DNA of 64,000 nt from Cryphonectria parasitica EP155. Its lineage: Eukaryota; Ascomycota; Sordariomycetes; Diaporthales; Cryphonectriaceae. Each line of letters starts with the position of its first letter. The first letter of the stretch is position 1. This document shows positions 20,336 to 38,056 of the stretch, one piece after another. The notes below the pieces were generated by a model, which worked only from the letters and a program-made list of their open reading frames with translations, was not told the DNA's origin and did not search any database. The position numbers and the translations under genes are program-made. The stretch spans positions 2,215,630 to 2,279,629 of the forward strand of contig NW_024468916.1 in assembly GCF_011745365.1 (NCBI RefSeq), given 5' to 3'.

Positions 20336-23300
20336 ATGTCTTCTACTAGGCCAACCACTCGTTCTTCGGCTCGTCAGGCAGCCAGGTCCTCTCGTGCTGC
20401 CGGTGCATCTTCGGCTACCCCACCAGAACCTCCTGCTACCTCTGCTCCCGCTGAGTCGTCGACGAAGAAACGAAAGCCCAGTGATAACACGAGTTTGGAG
20501 GACGTTACCGAGCACAACCCCTCCGGACGCCGTACTAAGCGAGCAAAGGCGTCCGAGCAGCCCCAGCCAGCTCCAGTCCCAGCGGTCCCATCTCAGGCTC
20601 AGCAGCCGGCGTACTCTCTTAGAAAGAGGAAGGGCAAACAAGCAACAACTATGTCAAGTCCAGAGTAAGGATATCCACCAGGCTTGTCTCTTTTCTTTTG
20701 GGGGAGGAGTTGTATTTTCCCTGAAGGGGCCCCCCAGGGGGGGATCTTCCTTTATATTCCGAGCAGGAGAGCTAACTTTCCTTGCTAGGTCTGCTGCAGG
20801 TCCATCGATACCACCTCCAGACAGTGCAACTTCTGCCTCGTCCAGTCGGAAGTCCAGCCGCAACAAGAAAAATGCTTCAGGTGAGCTCCAGGAGCCCAAG
20901 GGCAAATTCATGGCCACATTCTCTAATATCGCCCCCTCTTCCACAGCTGCAGCCTCCACGTCTTCTTCGAGGCGGCCTCGGAGGAGGTCCAACAACCCAG
21001 ACGAAGACACACCCATGACCGGCACCGACGACAATGAGAAGACGTCTGCTTCTCGCCCTCCTCCGCCACCCAACGAGGACTACCATGGCGAAGATAGTGA
21101 TGGCCAGGAGGATGATTCGTCACGCCGCCGCTATCCAGATGAGGACGATGGCGATGATGGCGACGATGACGACGTGTTTGGCGGGTTCGGCCCCCCTGGC
21201 GGCCTATCATCCACGCTCGCAGCCTTGACAGGCATGATGTCGGGCATGAACGCCCGCCTGCGAGATATCCTGTCCAATCTGCGTCAGAAGGATGACCCAA
21301 CGTTGCACCTGGTGGCGTTGAATGAGCTGTCTGAGATCCTTCTGATCTCCAATGAGGATAACCTCCAGGGTCACTTCTCGACAGACTCTTTCGTCCGAGA
21401 GCTCGTCTCCCTAATGAAGCCTGACGAATTCACAGAAGCTAACCCTGAGACTATGCTGCTAGCCTGCCGCTGTCTAGCCAATCTGATGGAGGCCCTGCCT
21501 TCCAGCGTGACTAACGTTGTCTACGCGGGTGCCGTGCCCGTCTTGTGTGAGAAATTGAGGGACATTCAATTCATTGACCTGGCTGAGCAGGCCCTGAGCA
21601 CTCTCGAAAAGGTATCCGCCGAGTATCCTTCCTCCATTGTGAAGGAGGGCGGCCTCGCCGCCTGTCTGGAGTATCTCGACTTCTTCCCCATCAGTACTCA
21701 GCGCACGGCCGTGACGACTGCTGCAAACTGTTGCCGTAACCTGCCACACGACTATTTCAATGTCGTCAAGGATGCCGTGCGAATTCTCCGAGACGTGCTC
21801 AAGAACAATGATCCGCGTGTCGTGGAGCAAGCCTCAATCTGTGTCTCTCGCATCGTCGATACCTGGCGCCACACTCCCAGCAAGTTGGAAGCCCTGGTCA
21901 GCGAAGATCTCCTCTCGTCTATCTTGCGGCTCCTCATGCCGGGCAGTACCAACCTCATCGGACCCAGCATCCACACCCAGTTCCTGCGCGTCTTAGCATC
22001 CACGGCCAAGGCGAGTCCCCGGTTGTCCGTGGAGCTGATGAAGATGAATGTGGTCGAGACACTATACCAGGTGCTGACAGGCGTCTCTCCGCCTGATGGG
22101 ACTGATGATGTCGCTTCGAAGCTTGACAGCGTGCTCATCATGCAAGCACTCATTCATCGACCCAGGGAACAAATCATCGAGGCTCTCAATGTTGTGTGTG
22201 AGCTCTTGCCTAAGCTTCCGGCCGGGGCGGCCGACCCGACCAAGGGCGGCTTCACAGATCCCGCTGCCGGCGAAGGGAACATCGGTTCATCACCGCCACG
22301 CCGGAGGTCCTCAGACGAGAAGCGCGTTCAACTGCTGGAAGGTTGCAAGAATGAAGTGCGACGCTTCGCGTTGATCCTTTTCCCGACCCTCACAGACGCC
22401 TTCTCTAGCACCGTCAACGTTACTGTGCGTCAAAAGGTCCTGTTGGCTCAGCTTAAGATGCTGTACAATCTGGACGTCGACATCCTCACGGAAGCCTTGG
22501 CGCCAGTGCCGTACGCATCCTTCCTGGCGTCTATTGTGTCTCAGAAAGATGACCTTACACTGGTCGCAGCAGCCCTGGACGCTACCGATCTCTTGATGAG
22601 CAGACTCGGCAGTATCTACCAATACCAGCTCTACAGGGAAGGCGTCATCACGGAAATCGCCAGGTTGGCTAACGAGACAGAGTCTGATGCCAAGACGGTT
22701 ACGAGCGGAATGCAGCGCTTGTCTCGACGCTCCTCGGCGGGATCCGCGGACCATTCATCCTCGGGAGACTCTCTAGATGGAGATGATGCTCACGAACATG
22801 ACGATGAGGATGATGAAGATGACGATGAGCCATCTCACCACTCCTCGGATGGGGAGCGTGACGAGGACAATGACGATGAAGAGGACGATGAGAGTGAGCA
22901 CGGAGCGCCACCTCGGGCTCTATCCGGGTCACCTGGCAGTTCTGGCGGCTCGACGATGTCTATTGACGCCCCGCCCCCGCCACCACCATTCACCGAGAAC
23001 CAGCTTCTGCGGTCCAGGATTCACGCGTCGGCGAAGGATTTTTTGGAGGACCATGAGACGGAGAAGAATGCCAAATCCATGAAGAAGAAGGCTGTCAAGA
23101 TTCTGAGCGACTTGTCTAAATTGGCTGGCGACATCGAGACCTTCTACCTCCGTCCGACTACCTCTCCTAGCGCTGCGAGCGGGACTGGCAAGAAGCTCTT
23201 CACGAAGTTGGCCAGCTATTTTGACTCTGATCTCTTCGAGAGCGCAACAAGTGCAGAGCTGCTGGACTCGGGCATCGTCCGCATCCTGGAGCAGGTGTTC

Positions 23301-26300
23301 AGCAACCCTGACGAAGACCTGGCAATGGCAGCTCAGGCCGCCTTCATCGAGGTGTTCATGGGATACACTGTCAAGTCCAAACCGAAGACGGCTACCGCCG
23401 ATTCCCCTGCTACCCCCTTCAGCATGATGGTACACAAGCTCCAGGACCTCCTCAGCCGCTCTGAGCACTTTGAGGTCTTCACAGTTTCGAGCAACTCCCA
23501 CGGGGACAATCACCGCAGCAACCCCGCATCGATGTTGGCCAAGCAGATTCGTCTCAAGCTCACTGCTGATGACGACTCCGACATTCCACGCGTGTACAGG
23601 AATATCATGGTGTCCATTCATGCGATCGCGACCTTCAAGTCTCTAGAAGACTACCTACGACCTCGGATCAGCTTGTCCGACCGTCCTCGACCCTCGAGAG
23701 GGGGTCGTGACGGTCTTTCCAGGGCACTGGCAGCAATGGCAGGAGGAGCGTTCCCATTCGGTGCAGGTCCTCCAGGTGGATCCGCCCGCCTCCCTTCACG
23801 CCTCCCGCCACACATGGGCGCTGCTACTCCCCCGCCCCTGGTGCCACCTGCGGCATCAAGCTCTCGGTCTTCACGCAAAGCGAAGGCTCGGACCAACTCG
23901 ACAGCTGACACGCCAAGCACCCCGGAAGCTGCCTCGTCTGCATCTGCAGCTAAGGTTGTGTTGCGACGGTCAAGTCGACGTAATGCTGTAGCGAACGACC
24001 CACCACAGCCAAGTCGCCCCCCGCCCGAAGATGAGGATGATCTCGAGGACGCGCTCGAGTGTGCGGACGAGAAACACATCGAAGAAGATGAAGACTCGGG
24101 GGATCACAGTGCTCTGGATGCCATTCTTGATGAGGAGATGGATGATGCTCCTACGCCAGACCCCTCCGCTGTCAATCTCGAAGTTACCGGCAACAAAATC
24201 ACCGCACGAAAGGAAGATGGTACCCGCGTCCCTACACCATCCTCGATCAGTGGTAGCAGCAGTTTGGCCCACCGCTCCAGCCTGCTTGCAAACGCTCTGA
24301 TGAACTCGCCTTCGGCTTCTTCATCTCGGCCCATGTCTTATGCTGCTGCGATCCAGTCCATTCCCCAAGACTGGCACCTGGAGTTCAGTCACCAAGGCAA
24401 GGTTGTCGGCAACGAGACGACTATTTACCGTGCTGTCCAGAAGATGGGCTCCGGGGATTTCTCCATCCGCAATGTCTGGGCACAGACGCACGAGATCAAG
24501 ATCCGTCGCGTCTCGGGTCCGCCACCAGCTGAGGCGCTGTCCTCTGTTTCGACTTCAAGTGATGATCACGAGTCCAGTGACGGAAACGGACCTGCTTCCC
24601 TTGCCAAACACCCAACGACCGCCTCCATTCTGCGACTGCTTAAAATTCTGCACAACCTCAATGCCAACATCGACGATGTGATTGTCGAGAATAAGGCTAC
24701 CTTGAAACTGAATATTGAGCCCTTGTCGCAGTTCGTCAATACCAAGCTTACAGCCAAACTCAATCGACAGCTGGAGGAACCGTTGATCGTCGCCAGCAAC
24801 TGCTTGCCAAGCTGGAGCGAGGACCTGGCTCGTCTGTATCCTTTCCTCTTCCCTTTCGAGACGAGACACCTGTTCTTGCAGTCGACCTCATTCGGTTATG
24901 CCCGGTCCATGAATCGTTGGCAAAACGCGCAGCCACAAGATGACCCCCGTCGGGGCCGCGATGACCGTCCGTTCCTGGGGCGCCTCCAGCGGCAGAAGGT
25001 GCGTATCTCGCGTTCAAAGATTCTCGAGTCGGCCCTGAAGGTTATGGATCTGTATGGTAGCTCTCAGAGCATCCTGGAGGTTGAATATTTTGAGGAGGTT
25101 GGCACTGGTCTCGGCCCCACCCTGGAATTCTACTCTACGGTGTCCAAGGAGTTCGCGACCAAGAGGCTGAAGATGTGGCGGGACGCCGATGGCTCACACG
25201 CCGACCCCGATGAGTATGTATCTGCGCCCAATGGTCTCTTCCCTCGGCCTTACGGGGAGGATGGGTTCTCGAGTACCAGCGGAGAGCGTATTCTACAGCT
25301 CTTTAGAACCCTGGGCAAGTTTGTGGCGAGATCAATGATCGATTCTCGTATCATTGACATCAACCTGAACCCCATCTTCTTCCGTATTGGAGACGAGTCC
25401 TCAGGCATCAAGCCATCACTGGGAGCTATGAAGCTTGTTGACCCGGTACTCGCCCGTTCACTGGTCCTCGTCAAGAAGTTTGCGTTGGCCAAGAAGGAGA
25501 TCGCCGAAGACCCCAACCGCAACGCAACGCAAAAGGTCAATGATATCCAGGAGATCACCATCGACCATGGTGTCCGGATTGAGGATTTATCTCTGGACTT
25601 CACTTTGCCTGGCTATGCCGACATCGAGCTCGTGCCGAACGGATCACAAGTCATGTTGACCATTGACAATGTCGATCAGTACCTTGACCGGGTGATCGAC
25701 ATGACACTCGGGAGCGGTGTCCGGCGACAAGTGGATGCTTTCCGCACTGGTTTCTCTCAGGTATTCCCCTATCAAGCCCTCAGCGCCTTTACTCCCGAGG
25801 AGTTGTGCACTCTTTTCGGCCGCGTTGACGAGGATTGGTCACTTGCCAGTAAGTCTCGCCCCCCCCCCCCCCGGGATTGCACTCAAAACTACGTGACTGA
25901 CACAGATCGCAGCTCTTATGGATTCTGTCAAGGCAGACCACGGTTTCAACATGGACAGCAAGAGCGTGCGAAACTTGCTGCAAACGATGAGCGAGTTCAA
26001 CCCACCACAACGACGAGACTTCCTCCAATTCACCACCGGCAGTCCCAAGCTACCAATTGGAGGTGAGTACCTACGTGGTTTTTGTAACTCAACAGGTGCA
26101 CAGAGCTAACAATAGTATAGGTTTCAAGAGTCTGACGCCCATGTTTACGGTTGTATGCAAGCCCAGCGAGGGTCCTTACAGCTCGGACGACTATCTGCCC
26201 AGTGTGATGACCTGCGTCAATTACCTGAAGCTGCCCGACTATACGGACATCAACGTTCTGAAGAAGCAGCTCTACACTGCCATGAGAGAGGGCCAAGGTG

Positions 26301-26317
26301 CCTTCCACCTCTCATGA
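20336..26317 (+). CDS. UFD4-type HECT E3 ubiquitin ligase
   Basis: Exons 20336-20664, 20789-25848, 25913-26062 and 26121-26317, giving 1911 residues. In yeast, Ufd4 attaches ubiquitin in the ubiquitin-fusion degradation and N-degron pathways. The N-terminus is basic and disordered (SSTRPTTRSSARQAARSSR). An armadillo/HEAT-like alpha-helical region runs from about residue 240 to 760. An acidic Asp/Glu tract covers about 770-817. The C-terminal HECT domain begins near 1538 (EVEYFEEVGTGLGPTLEFY) and has the catalytic cysteine at residue 1878 in MTCVNYLKLPDY. Intron 1 has a CTAAC branch site before CTTGCTAG. In intron 2 (25849-25912) I use the downstream CAG at 25910-25912, because it restores TLMDSVKADHGFNMDS, the conserved HECT sequence. 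That intron contains a C14 run. Exon 2 is an uninterrupted 5.06 kb. Confidence 0.93.
25859..25872 (+). repeat. C14 homopolymer inside UFD4 intron 2
   Basis: Run of 14 C only 10 nt after the 5' splice site of a 64 bp intron. It occupies over a fifth of the intron. Frame on either side is unaffected by its length. Confidence 0.9.
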
Positions 26318-27190
26318 GTGCATCAGTTTATAAAGCACCATCACATTCACAAATTGCTCCCCCCCTGCTATGGCATTGGCACTAGACGGTTTCGCGGAGG
26401 GCTGTACCTGTGGTCTTCCATCCCTAACCTCTGTGTTGGGTTTGATGATGACTTGCAAGGCAATGGGAGGAGGTCTTTGTCTGTCGTATTTCTTCTTTTT
26501 CTTCTCTTTTTTTGGGTGGGTCAACAGCACGCACTGGAACACAGGAGAAACCGGTTCCATGAAAACCCAGGGCCAATGAGGTTTATTGTGTTTAAAACTT
26601 TATCCTTTGTGTCTTGAGCCGTTGGCGAGGGAGTAAAATTACATGGTGATGGGGGACAGCGGCGTACATCGCAATTACGTTGGTCAATCCAGGTTGAATT
26701 TGCGAAGATATTGGCCGGCGCTCTGATAGTTCTATTACATTATTTCTTGAATGTCTAGGGCTGAACTGTTAACACAGCGTCTATAATAGATTTTGCGGAG
26801 TATTCTGATGTGAGCGACACCTAAGAGTCCATACTTCTCAGTACTTAGTAATCAGTTTTTCTGTGTCACGGTTGCATGTTTACATAAGCGAGCTGATGTC
26901 ATTTTGGTGGCAGGGGCTTGGCCACCGCTATAGTGGTCTTTATTAGGGGCCTCTAGGCGAACGCGTCTCAAGTCGCGTATGTTAGTTGCCCCTGCCAGCG
27001 CATGGTCCACCATTGCGGCTGGCACTGGCAGTGATGACCTGGGTGTCCTTTCCCCCACACCAACCTCCCTATTCATAACCTTGTCATGTCTGCCTAGAAC
27101 AAATTATGGTAGAAGGCCCCTTTTGGCCCAAGACTCATCCACGCAACCGCCAAAGACCAACAACGCGCTCCGCAAAAGTATAAGTGGAAG
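26318..27190. other. Intergenic region between UFD4 and the ASCH-domain gene
   Basis: Tandem (+,+) spacer. 26318-26620 is T-rich and should hold the UFD4 terminator. The promoter of the next gene has an ACGCGT element at 26961-26966. No gene seen. Confidence 0.5.
26961..26966 (+). promoter_or_regulatory. MluI cell-cycle box-like element (ACGCGT)
   Basis: ACGCGT about 225 bp upstream of the ASCH-domain gene start. In yeasts this is the core of the MBF site that drives G1/S transcription. A single copy can occur by chance, so its function is speculative. Confidence 0.25.
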
Positions 27191-30100
27191 ATGGCACCGA
27201 CGACGCGTTCCACACGCGCCTCGAAAGAAACCACTGTCGCGAACGACTCCGGCCTGAACGACGATGTAGATACCATCCCCTCCACGTCGACGACGTTGGA
27301 GATGAGGGCAAATAAAAAGAGTACCGGCAGGAGCAATAACGATAAGGTCTACCGCAAGGCGCCATCTGCACCCGAACCTGAACAGGTGAAGTTTCCCGCG
27401 AGGCGGAAGACAATACGGCAGAAGAAGGCGACGAGACAGAGCCTGCCTGCGTCGTTGACAAGGACGTCGTCATCTACGGCAAGGAATGAGAGGAGGATAC
27501 GGAAGGAGAAGGGCGACGATCCGAAACAGTCGACTCTCACGCAAATTGGGTGGGTGCCGAGTTCCTTCCCGGACGACATGTTGGACGACGATGATAATGA
27601 TGACGAACCGGGTGCGAGGTTGTTGGTGGATTTGACAGGGTTAAGTGGCGATGAAGAGGAAGAGTGGAATGGCTTCGAATCGTCTCTTGAGCCCTTTGCA
27701 AAGAACAAGATGCCGGGGAAGGACAAACATACCAAGAAGCCCAACAAGGGACGCAAGAGGAGGAAGACGACCGGTGATCTCGAGCTAGAGCGTGAGGAAG
27801 ACGAAGAACAGGAGGAAGAGGTTCGGTCGAGCTCGAGATTCTACACGCAGACTCTAACGCAGATGCCCTCTTGGAGGCAGTCTGAGGAGGGTGGCGATGG
27901 TGGTCATCTCTTGGGGATGGTGGAAGCTGATCCAGACGGTGAACCTGACAACATCAGCACCCGTCTCGGTGCAGAGATAGGAGACGGAGCCGATGGCTAC
28001 AGCACTTCCCCTTGGTCGAAGAAGAGGAAACGACCCTCACCGCCTCCTATCCAAGCTGAGCTCATGCAAAACCAACAGAAGCAAGCTGTTTCCCCATCAC
28101 AACAAAGCACCACCTCTGCCCCCGCGCCGGCAACGCCGCGCGCCCAGCGCCTCATCCGCGCCGAAATCCCTTCCTCGCAACCCTCGCCCTTCACCCCAAA
28201 CCTGGAAATAAGCCGTCGGTACTGGTCACCTCTGAACCTCCAGAGACAAGGCGTAGAGCGCACACCGCTGAAGGAGAAGTCGACCAATGTTGAGGAGCCG
28301 ACGCCGAGTGCCAATGGGCGTGTGCCACCTCAACTTCGGAAGGAAAGGAGTGAGGTGCCGGACTCTTGGAGCACAGTCAATGGTGGATTGGGGTCGAGTC
28401 CTGTTAGGGCATCTGACTCAAGCCAGATTCAGAGAGTCAAGCGGACGCCATTGAAGGAGATTCACTTTGCGGACGTTAGCCTTGAATTAGGTGAGCACGG
28501 TGCTGAGACGGAGGGCCAGGAGGGAGGTGCACCCTCGCAAGTCTCGTCGAGACCTGAGGAAGAGGTAATTTTGGACTCGGATGAGGAGTTCCAGATTTTT
28601 GATGATGGTGATCACGATGTACAAGACGAGCCCCAGCCAGCAGGCACGCCTGAGCCAGTTGTTCGGCTATCTGACCAGCTTATTGGAGAAATTCGCACAC
28701 CCACACGAGCCCCACGCTCATCTGGTCAGGTCATCGACGATGCAGGTGTGCAGGATGCCGAGACTGTTAATCAGCCAACACCGGGGAACACCGCACGACA
28801 GACAGCGCCGCTTCAGGAAATACACAGCAGTCCAGCCGAGGAGTACTCTGCAGAGGTCGCAGACGTCGGTGCTGAACACAGACCCTTGAAGGAGCATATA
28901 TCAAGTAGTCTACCGAGCAAGAGTCCATCTCGGCCTCCTGTTGTTGAAGTCGTTGCGTCCGGGACAACGCCCACATCTCCCGTTCGCAAAAGTGCAGCTA
29001 AAAAGCCGCCTTCACGTCTTGGCTTGCATCGACCATCTACTCCCGAGCCTCCTGTTGAGGACGAAGACGAGACGGAACCCGAGACACCGACTCACCGACG
29101 TCGACGACCTAGTAGTTCCAGCGCCGTTGAGAAGGAGACGCCGTTGTCTTCGCCGCAGAAGACCTCACCAGCGATGCCCCCGGTCTCTCAACTCGGCTAC
29201 AGGTCTCAAGCCTTCGAGTCTCAACGTGTTCCCTTCGAGATTATCCGCCAGATGGCCCCGCAGACTGACCGTTCAGACGTGATCATGTCAATCCACCCGG
29301 AGCACGTTGAAGAGATTGTTGACGGCGCCAAGACGCACGAGTTCCGCAACTTCCGCCTCCACCAGGTCGCGCGGATCTGGATCTACATCACTCATCCCGT
29401 TTGCGAACTCAAGTATATGGCCGTCATCAGCGGGTACAAGCTTCCCGGCGAGATTTCAGCGGATGACCCTGGTGTTGGTAACAAGGCATTCAACGAGGGC
29501 AAGGGCAGCAAGTACGCGTATGAGCTGCTGCAGGTGTACCAGCTGAACAACCCAGTGTCATTGAATCGGATGAAGGAGAACGGCTGGGTTGAGCAAGCAC
29601 CCCAGAAGTTCAAGTACGTGCCGCCCGCGGTGCTTGGCCAGCTGATGGGAAACCTGAGGTGTGCACTCTTTGAGGAACGTGAGCATGAGGCCGAGGAAGA
29701 TGCAGAGGGAGATGCCAACGAGGGCGGAGCGACGATCAGCCAAGAGTTGGCTCAGCAGCTGAGGAGCGACATCGAGGGAGCAACACAGCTGGTGAGGGGG
29801 TTGCCCTCTTCACCCCAGGACCGATCGCAGCCTCACGAGGACATGAAAGAGCATAACATGGATGCCACTGTTCAGTCCAGTCAGGATGCAGCGGGCGGGG
29901 GCCATATTACCTCGACGCCCCCCCGCCGTGTGCCTGGTTCTCAGAGGCAGGTCGTCTCCGCTGAGCTCGAAGCACCTCTGAGCCGTTCGCAGGGGAGCGA
30001 TGATCAGATCGACGACAGTCCGCCCGCGGTGGTAAGACACGTGGAATACGAATTGCAACAAGTTGTCGAATCAACTGTTCGCCCCTCACAGGCAACTACA

Positions 30101-30442
30101 GCCAGCGCAGTAAGCCAGTCTCAGCGCATACTCTCCCAGCAAGCCGGCACGCAGAATTACACCCCCGCAAGACGGCCACATATGGAGGGATCAAGCAGTC
30201 TGCCCAGCTTGCCTGAAGATATCATGTTCGTGGATGACAGTCCAGTCCAGGCGCGGACTGCTGGGGAGAAGAGTGATCTTCATACCCAGTCGTCTCTGGG
30301 ACTGGGCATGTTATTGCGGTCGTCGCAGGGTGTTGGACTCGGGGCCATCGGGGATGAGGAGGATAGTCTCATGGACGACTCGAGGATTCGACTGCCACCT
30401 ACCCAGGGTGAGGTGGTCTGGGATTCTGAAGGAGAGGAGTGA
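27191..30442 (+). CDS. Large disordered, probably nuclear protein with an ASCH/PUA-like domain
   Basis: Single exon, 1083 residues. The start MAPTTRSTRASKETT and several Lys/Arg clusters (KKPNKGRKRRKTTGD, KKRKRPSPPP) suggest nuclear import. Most of the protein is low-complexity: acidic stretches (LDDDDNDDEP), SQ- and SP-rich parts, and repeated short motifs of the type RTPLKE (near 28260, 28440 and, less exactly, 28880). The only folded-looking part is about residues 695-840. It contains IHPEHVEEIVDGAKTHEFRNF, then RIWIYITHPVCELKYMAVI, matching the strand-helix order of ASCH/PUA-like RNA- or nucleic-acid-binding domains. I do not know a characterised fungal homolog. The function is inferred only as nucleic-acid or modified-nucleotide binding. 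Confidence 0.75.
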   Translation: MAPTTRSTRASKETTVANDSGLNDDVDTIPSTSTTLEMRANKKSTGRSNNDKVYRKAPSAPEPEQVKFPARRKTIRQKKATRQSLPASLTRTSSSTARNERRIRKEKGDDPKQSTLTQIGWVPSSFPDDMLDDDDNDDEPGARLLVDLTGLSGDEEEEWNGFESSLEPFAKNKMPGKDKHTKKPNKGRKRRKTTGDLELEREEDEEQEEEVRSSSRFYTQTLTQMPSWRQSEEGGDGGHLLGMVEADPDGEPDNISTRLGAEIGDGADGYSTSPWSKKRKRPSPPPIQAELMQNQQKQAVSPSQQSTTSAPAPATPRAQRLIRAEIPSSQPSPFTPNLEISRRYWSPLNLQRQGVERTPLKEKSTNVEEPTPSANGRVPPQLRKERSEVPDSWSTVNGGLGSSPVRASDSSQIQRVKRTPLKEIHFADVSLELGEHGAETEGQEGGAPSQVSSRPEEEVILDSDEEFQIFDDGDHDVQDEPQPAGTPEPVVRLSDQLIGEIRTPTRAPRSSGQVIDDAGVQDAETVNQPTPGNTARQTAPLQEIHSSPAEEYSAEVADVGAEHRPLKEHISSSLPSKSPSRPPVVEVVASGTTPTSPVRKSAAKKPPSRLGLHRPSTPEPPVEDEDETEPETPTHRRRRPSSSSAVEKETPLSSPQKTSPAMPPVSQLGYRSQAFESQRVPFEIIRQMAPQTDRSDVIMSIHPEHVEEIVDGAKTHEFRNFRLHQVARIWIYITHPVCELKYMAVISGYKLPGEISADDPGVGNKAFNEGKGSKYAYELLQVYQLNNPVSLNRMKENGWVEQAPQKFKYVPPAVLGQLMGNLRCALFEEREHEAEEDAEGDANEGGATISQELAQQLRSDIEGATQLVRGLPSSPQDRSQPHEDMKEHNMDATVQSSQDAAGGGHITSTPPRRVPGSQRQVVSAELEAPLSRSQGSDDQIDDSPPAVVRHVEYELQQVVESTVRPSQATTASAVSQSQRILSQQAGTQNYTPARRPHMEGSSSLPSLPEDIMFVDDSPVQARTAGEKSDLHTQSSLGLGMLLRSSQGVGLGAIGDEEDSLMDDSRIRLPPTQGEVVWDSEGEE

Positions 30443-35906
<5,464 letters not shown>

Positions 35907-36521
35907 TATCTGGTAAATCCGAGTAGGGCATAGCGGAGGGCTAATTATTGTTGAGGGACTCATGAGAGCTCTTTTCTTTCTGTCTTGGGAAGGGGGAATG
36001 ATAAAACTTGAACTTTTCTCAGCCATCGCTTAGTTTCGCAGAAGCACAAGGACTTCGCTTCAACATAAAACTATATCCTCTGGTGCAATGAACCTGACCG
36101 GATAGCCCCTCAGTATCATCTGTAAGCTCACCGCCCACGATATCACGTGCGCGCAGCAGATAGAGCATCCCGCCAAGCCAGTTGAAGCCTCGTAATTTGG
36201 TCCTCGCACATTTACCATGTTTGCTTACGTATGTGAAAAGAATCACATGGAAAGATATAAGATTTATACATCCATGGATGCTATCATTAATAATGCAGAC
36301 CTCCTTTCTTTTCTCCTCAGCGAGAGCCTCAGCGACGTTAGGGTTTGGCTTGCAGAGCCAGCGCAGTCTGGACAGCAGGCCTGGCTATGATCCTTCTTAT
36401 ACTATGCGTAAAAGTTGAGATACTCACTCTCCGGCACGATTGCTCCAGCCGACTCAGCAGAGGTGAAGGTGAGCATGTTGCTTCAAAAAGGTGAAGGCGA
36501 TGTCGGCGTAGATGCTGTGGC

Positions 36522-36584
<63 letters not shown>

Positions 36585-38056
36585 GCACAAGGAAACATAA
36601 AAACGAAAAATAGACTGTCAGCCATGGTGTACTCACTTCGAATAAAATCCTGTCTCTCTGTCTTGACTCTAAAGAGGGAGTGAAGGAAGACAAGAGGTGT
36701 GGCGGCCGAGAAAGGGAAAGAAAAACAGGACGTGCCACTTCTCACCGACAAAGTACTTGACTACGCCTTGCCCTTGATATCCTCAATTTGTTGCTTTGAC
36801 AGAGACCAGAACATCGTCTGACGTTTGATTGACGCTTTGAGCAATATGTCCTGTTGCGAAGGCCGAAAAGCCATAAGGCAGCTAGGAATACTGAATGTAC
36901 AGATGGCCCCTTTGCTTGTTAGTGATCAATTACTTCCTAGTGGTGTTGGGCAAAGTAACTAGAACGGCATGGAATTTCAAACAAATAACTCCTTCCAACT
37001 ACTATGCCGCAGATACGAAAAGTTAGACAACCCCTTTCTTCTGCGTTACAACGTAGACCAGACTGATATTGGTCTTGAGCTGATTCCCTGACCGCCATAA
37101 TGTGAATGCCGACCTGTCAGTCTGGCAAAGCAGGTAGACAAACTGGACTGAATTATTGACACCGGGTTGAAGCGCTTGAAATAATCACACGGTCCGAAAT
37201 GACTGTCCTCACATATTAGTCTGTTCTGTGTATTGGTAGCATACATACGACAGAGAAATGTGGTTTTCGCTTTGTGGACCTGGCTTTGGAGAAGTGCCAA
37301 AGAAGGTCACTCGGTGAGAATCAGATTCTAGTGAAAGCTCTGGAGCTTATTGCTATTTGAGTAGTCAGCGGATCGAGTCTTGACTGCCTTGTAAGACACC
37401 GCATACTAGACATCTAAACGATTGATTAGCCGACAGCCAAAGACTCATGTTCTATACCTGGACGCATCACCAGTACTGAGTCATGGGACAAGCATCAAGA
37501 GAAAGATAGCGAGAAGAAATCAAGAGTTGGTCCAGTTTAGCTTGCTCTAGTAAAAGCCACCTTCCACCGCCCCTACTCAAGTCAAGTCATGCCAGAAACC
37601 CCTTACAACTCCTGGACTCGTGGAGCGATGCATGCTCAACAAGGGTAGGTGGGGAGAGGAGCAGACCCTCTGATCATAAAAACCCATAGATGAGGGAGAA
37701 ACATGCATGTATACTTGTACAAGGTCATCTATTTCCCCTTTCCAAGCCTCAAATGCACAATCCGGCCAGCCCATATCATTTCCCTCCCTTGGCGCCCCCC
37801 ACCCCCACCCCCCTTCGGTGTGGTTTATACCTTACAAAAGTGAAGAGCCCGTCAGAAATAGCAGCGTGTCCAAGTGATTAATCCTTGAAGAGGCAGCAGC
37901 AGCAGTAGTATTTCGGGAGGCCTTCGGTATCATCAATTTGTTTCGCCGTTTCATTGCTCGTCAGTGTATCCTACAAATAGTGAGAACAAAGGAAATATTG
38001 CCGGATTCGTCCGTTAGGTGCTGTCGTGATTTGGTCAAGGACCGAGAATTGTGTGT
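35907..38056. other. Convergent intergenic region
   Basis: 2.1 kb between the ends of the SMP/C2 gene and CDK1. It contains an (AC)29 microsatellite and an AT-richer stretch at 36800-37600. None of the short frames shows codon bias. No gene called. Confidence 0.5.
36523..36580 (+). repeat. (AC)29 microsatellite
   Basis: 58 bp of uninterrupted AC followed by GCACGCAC, in non-coding sequence. Confidence 0.97.
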
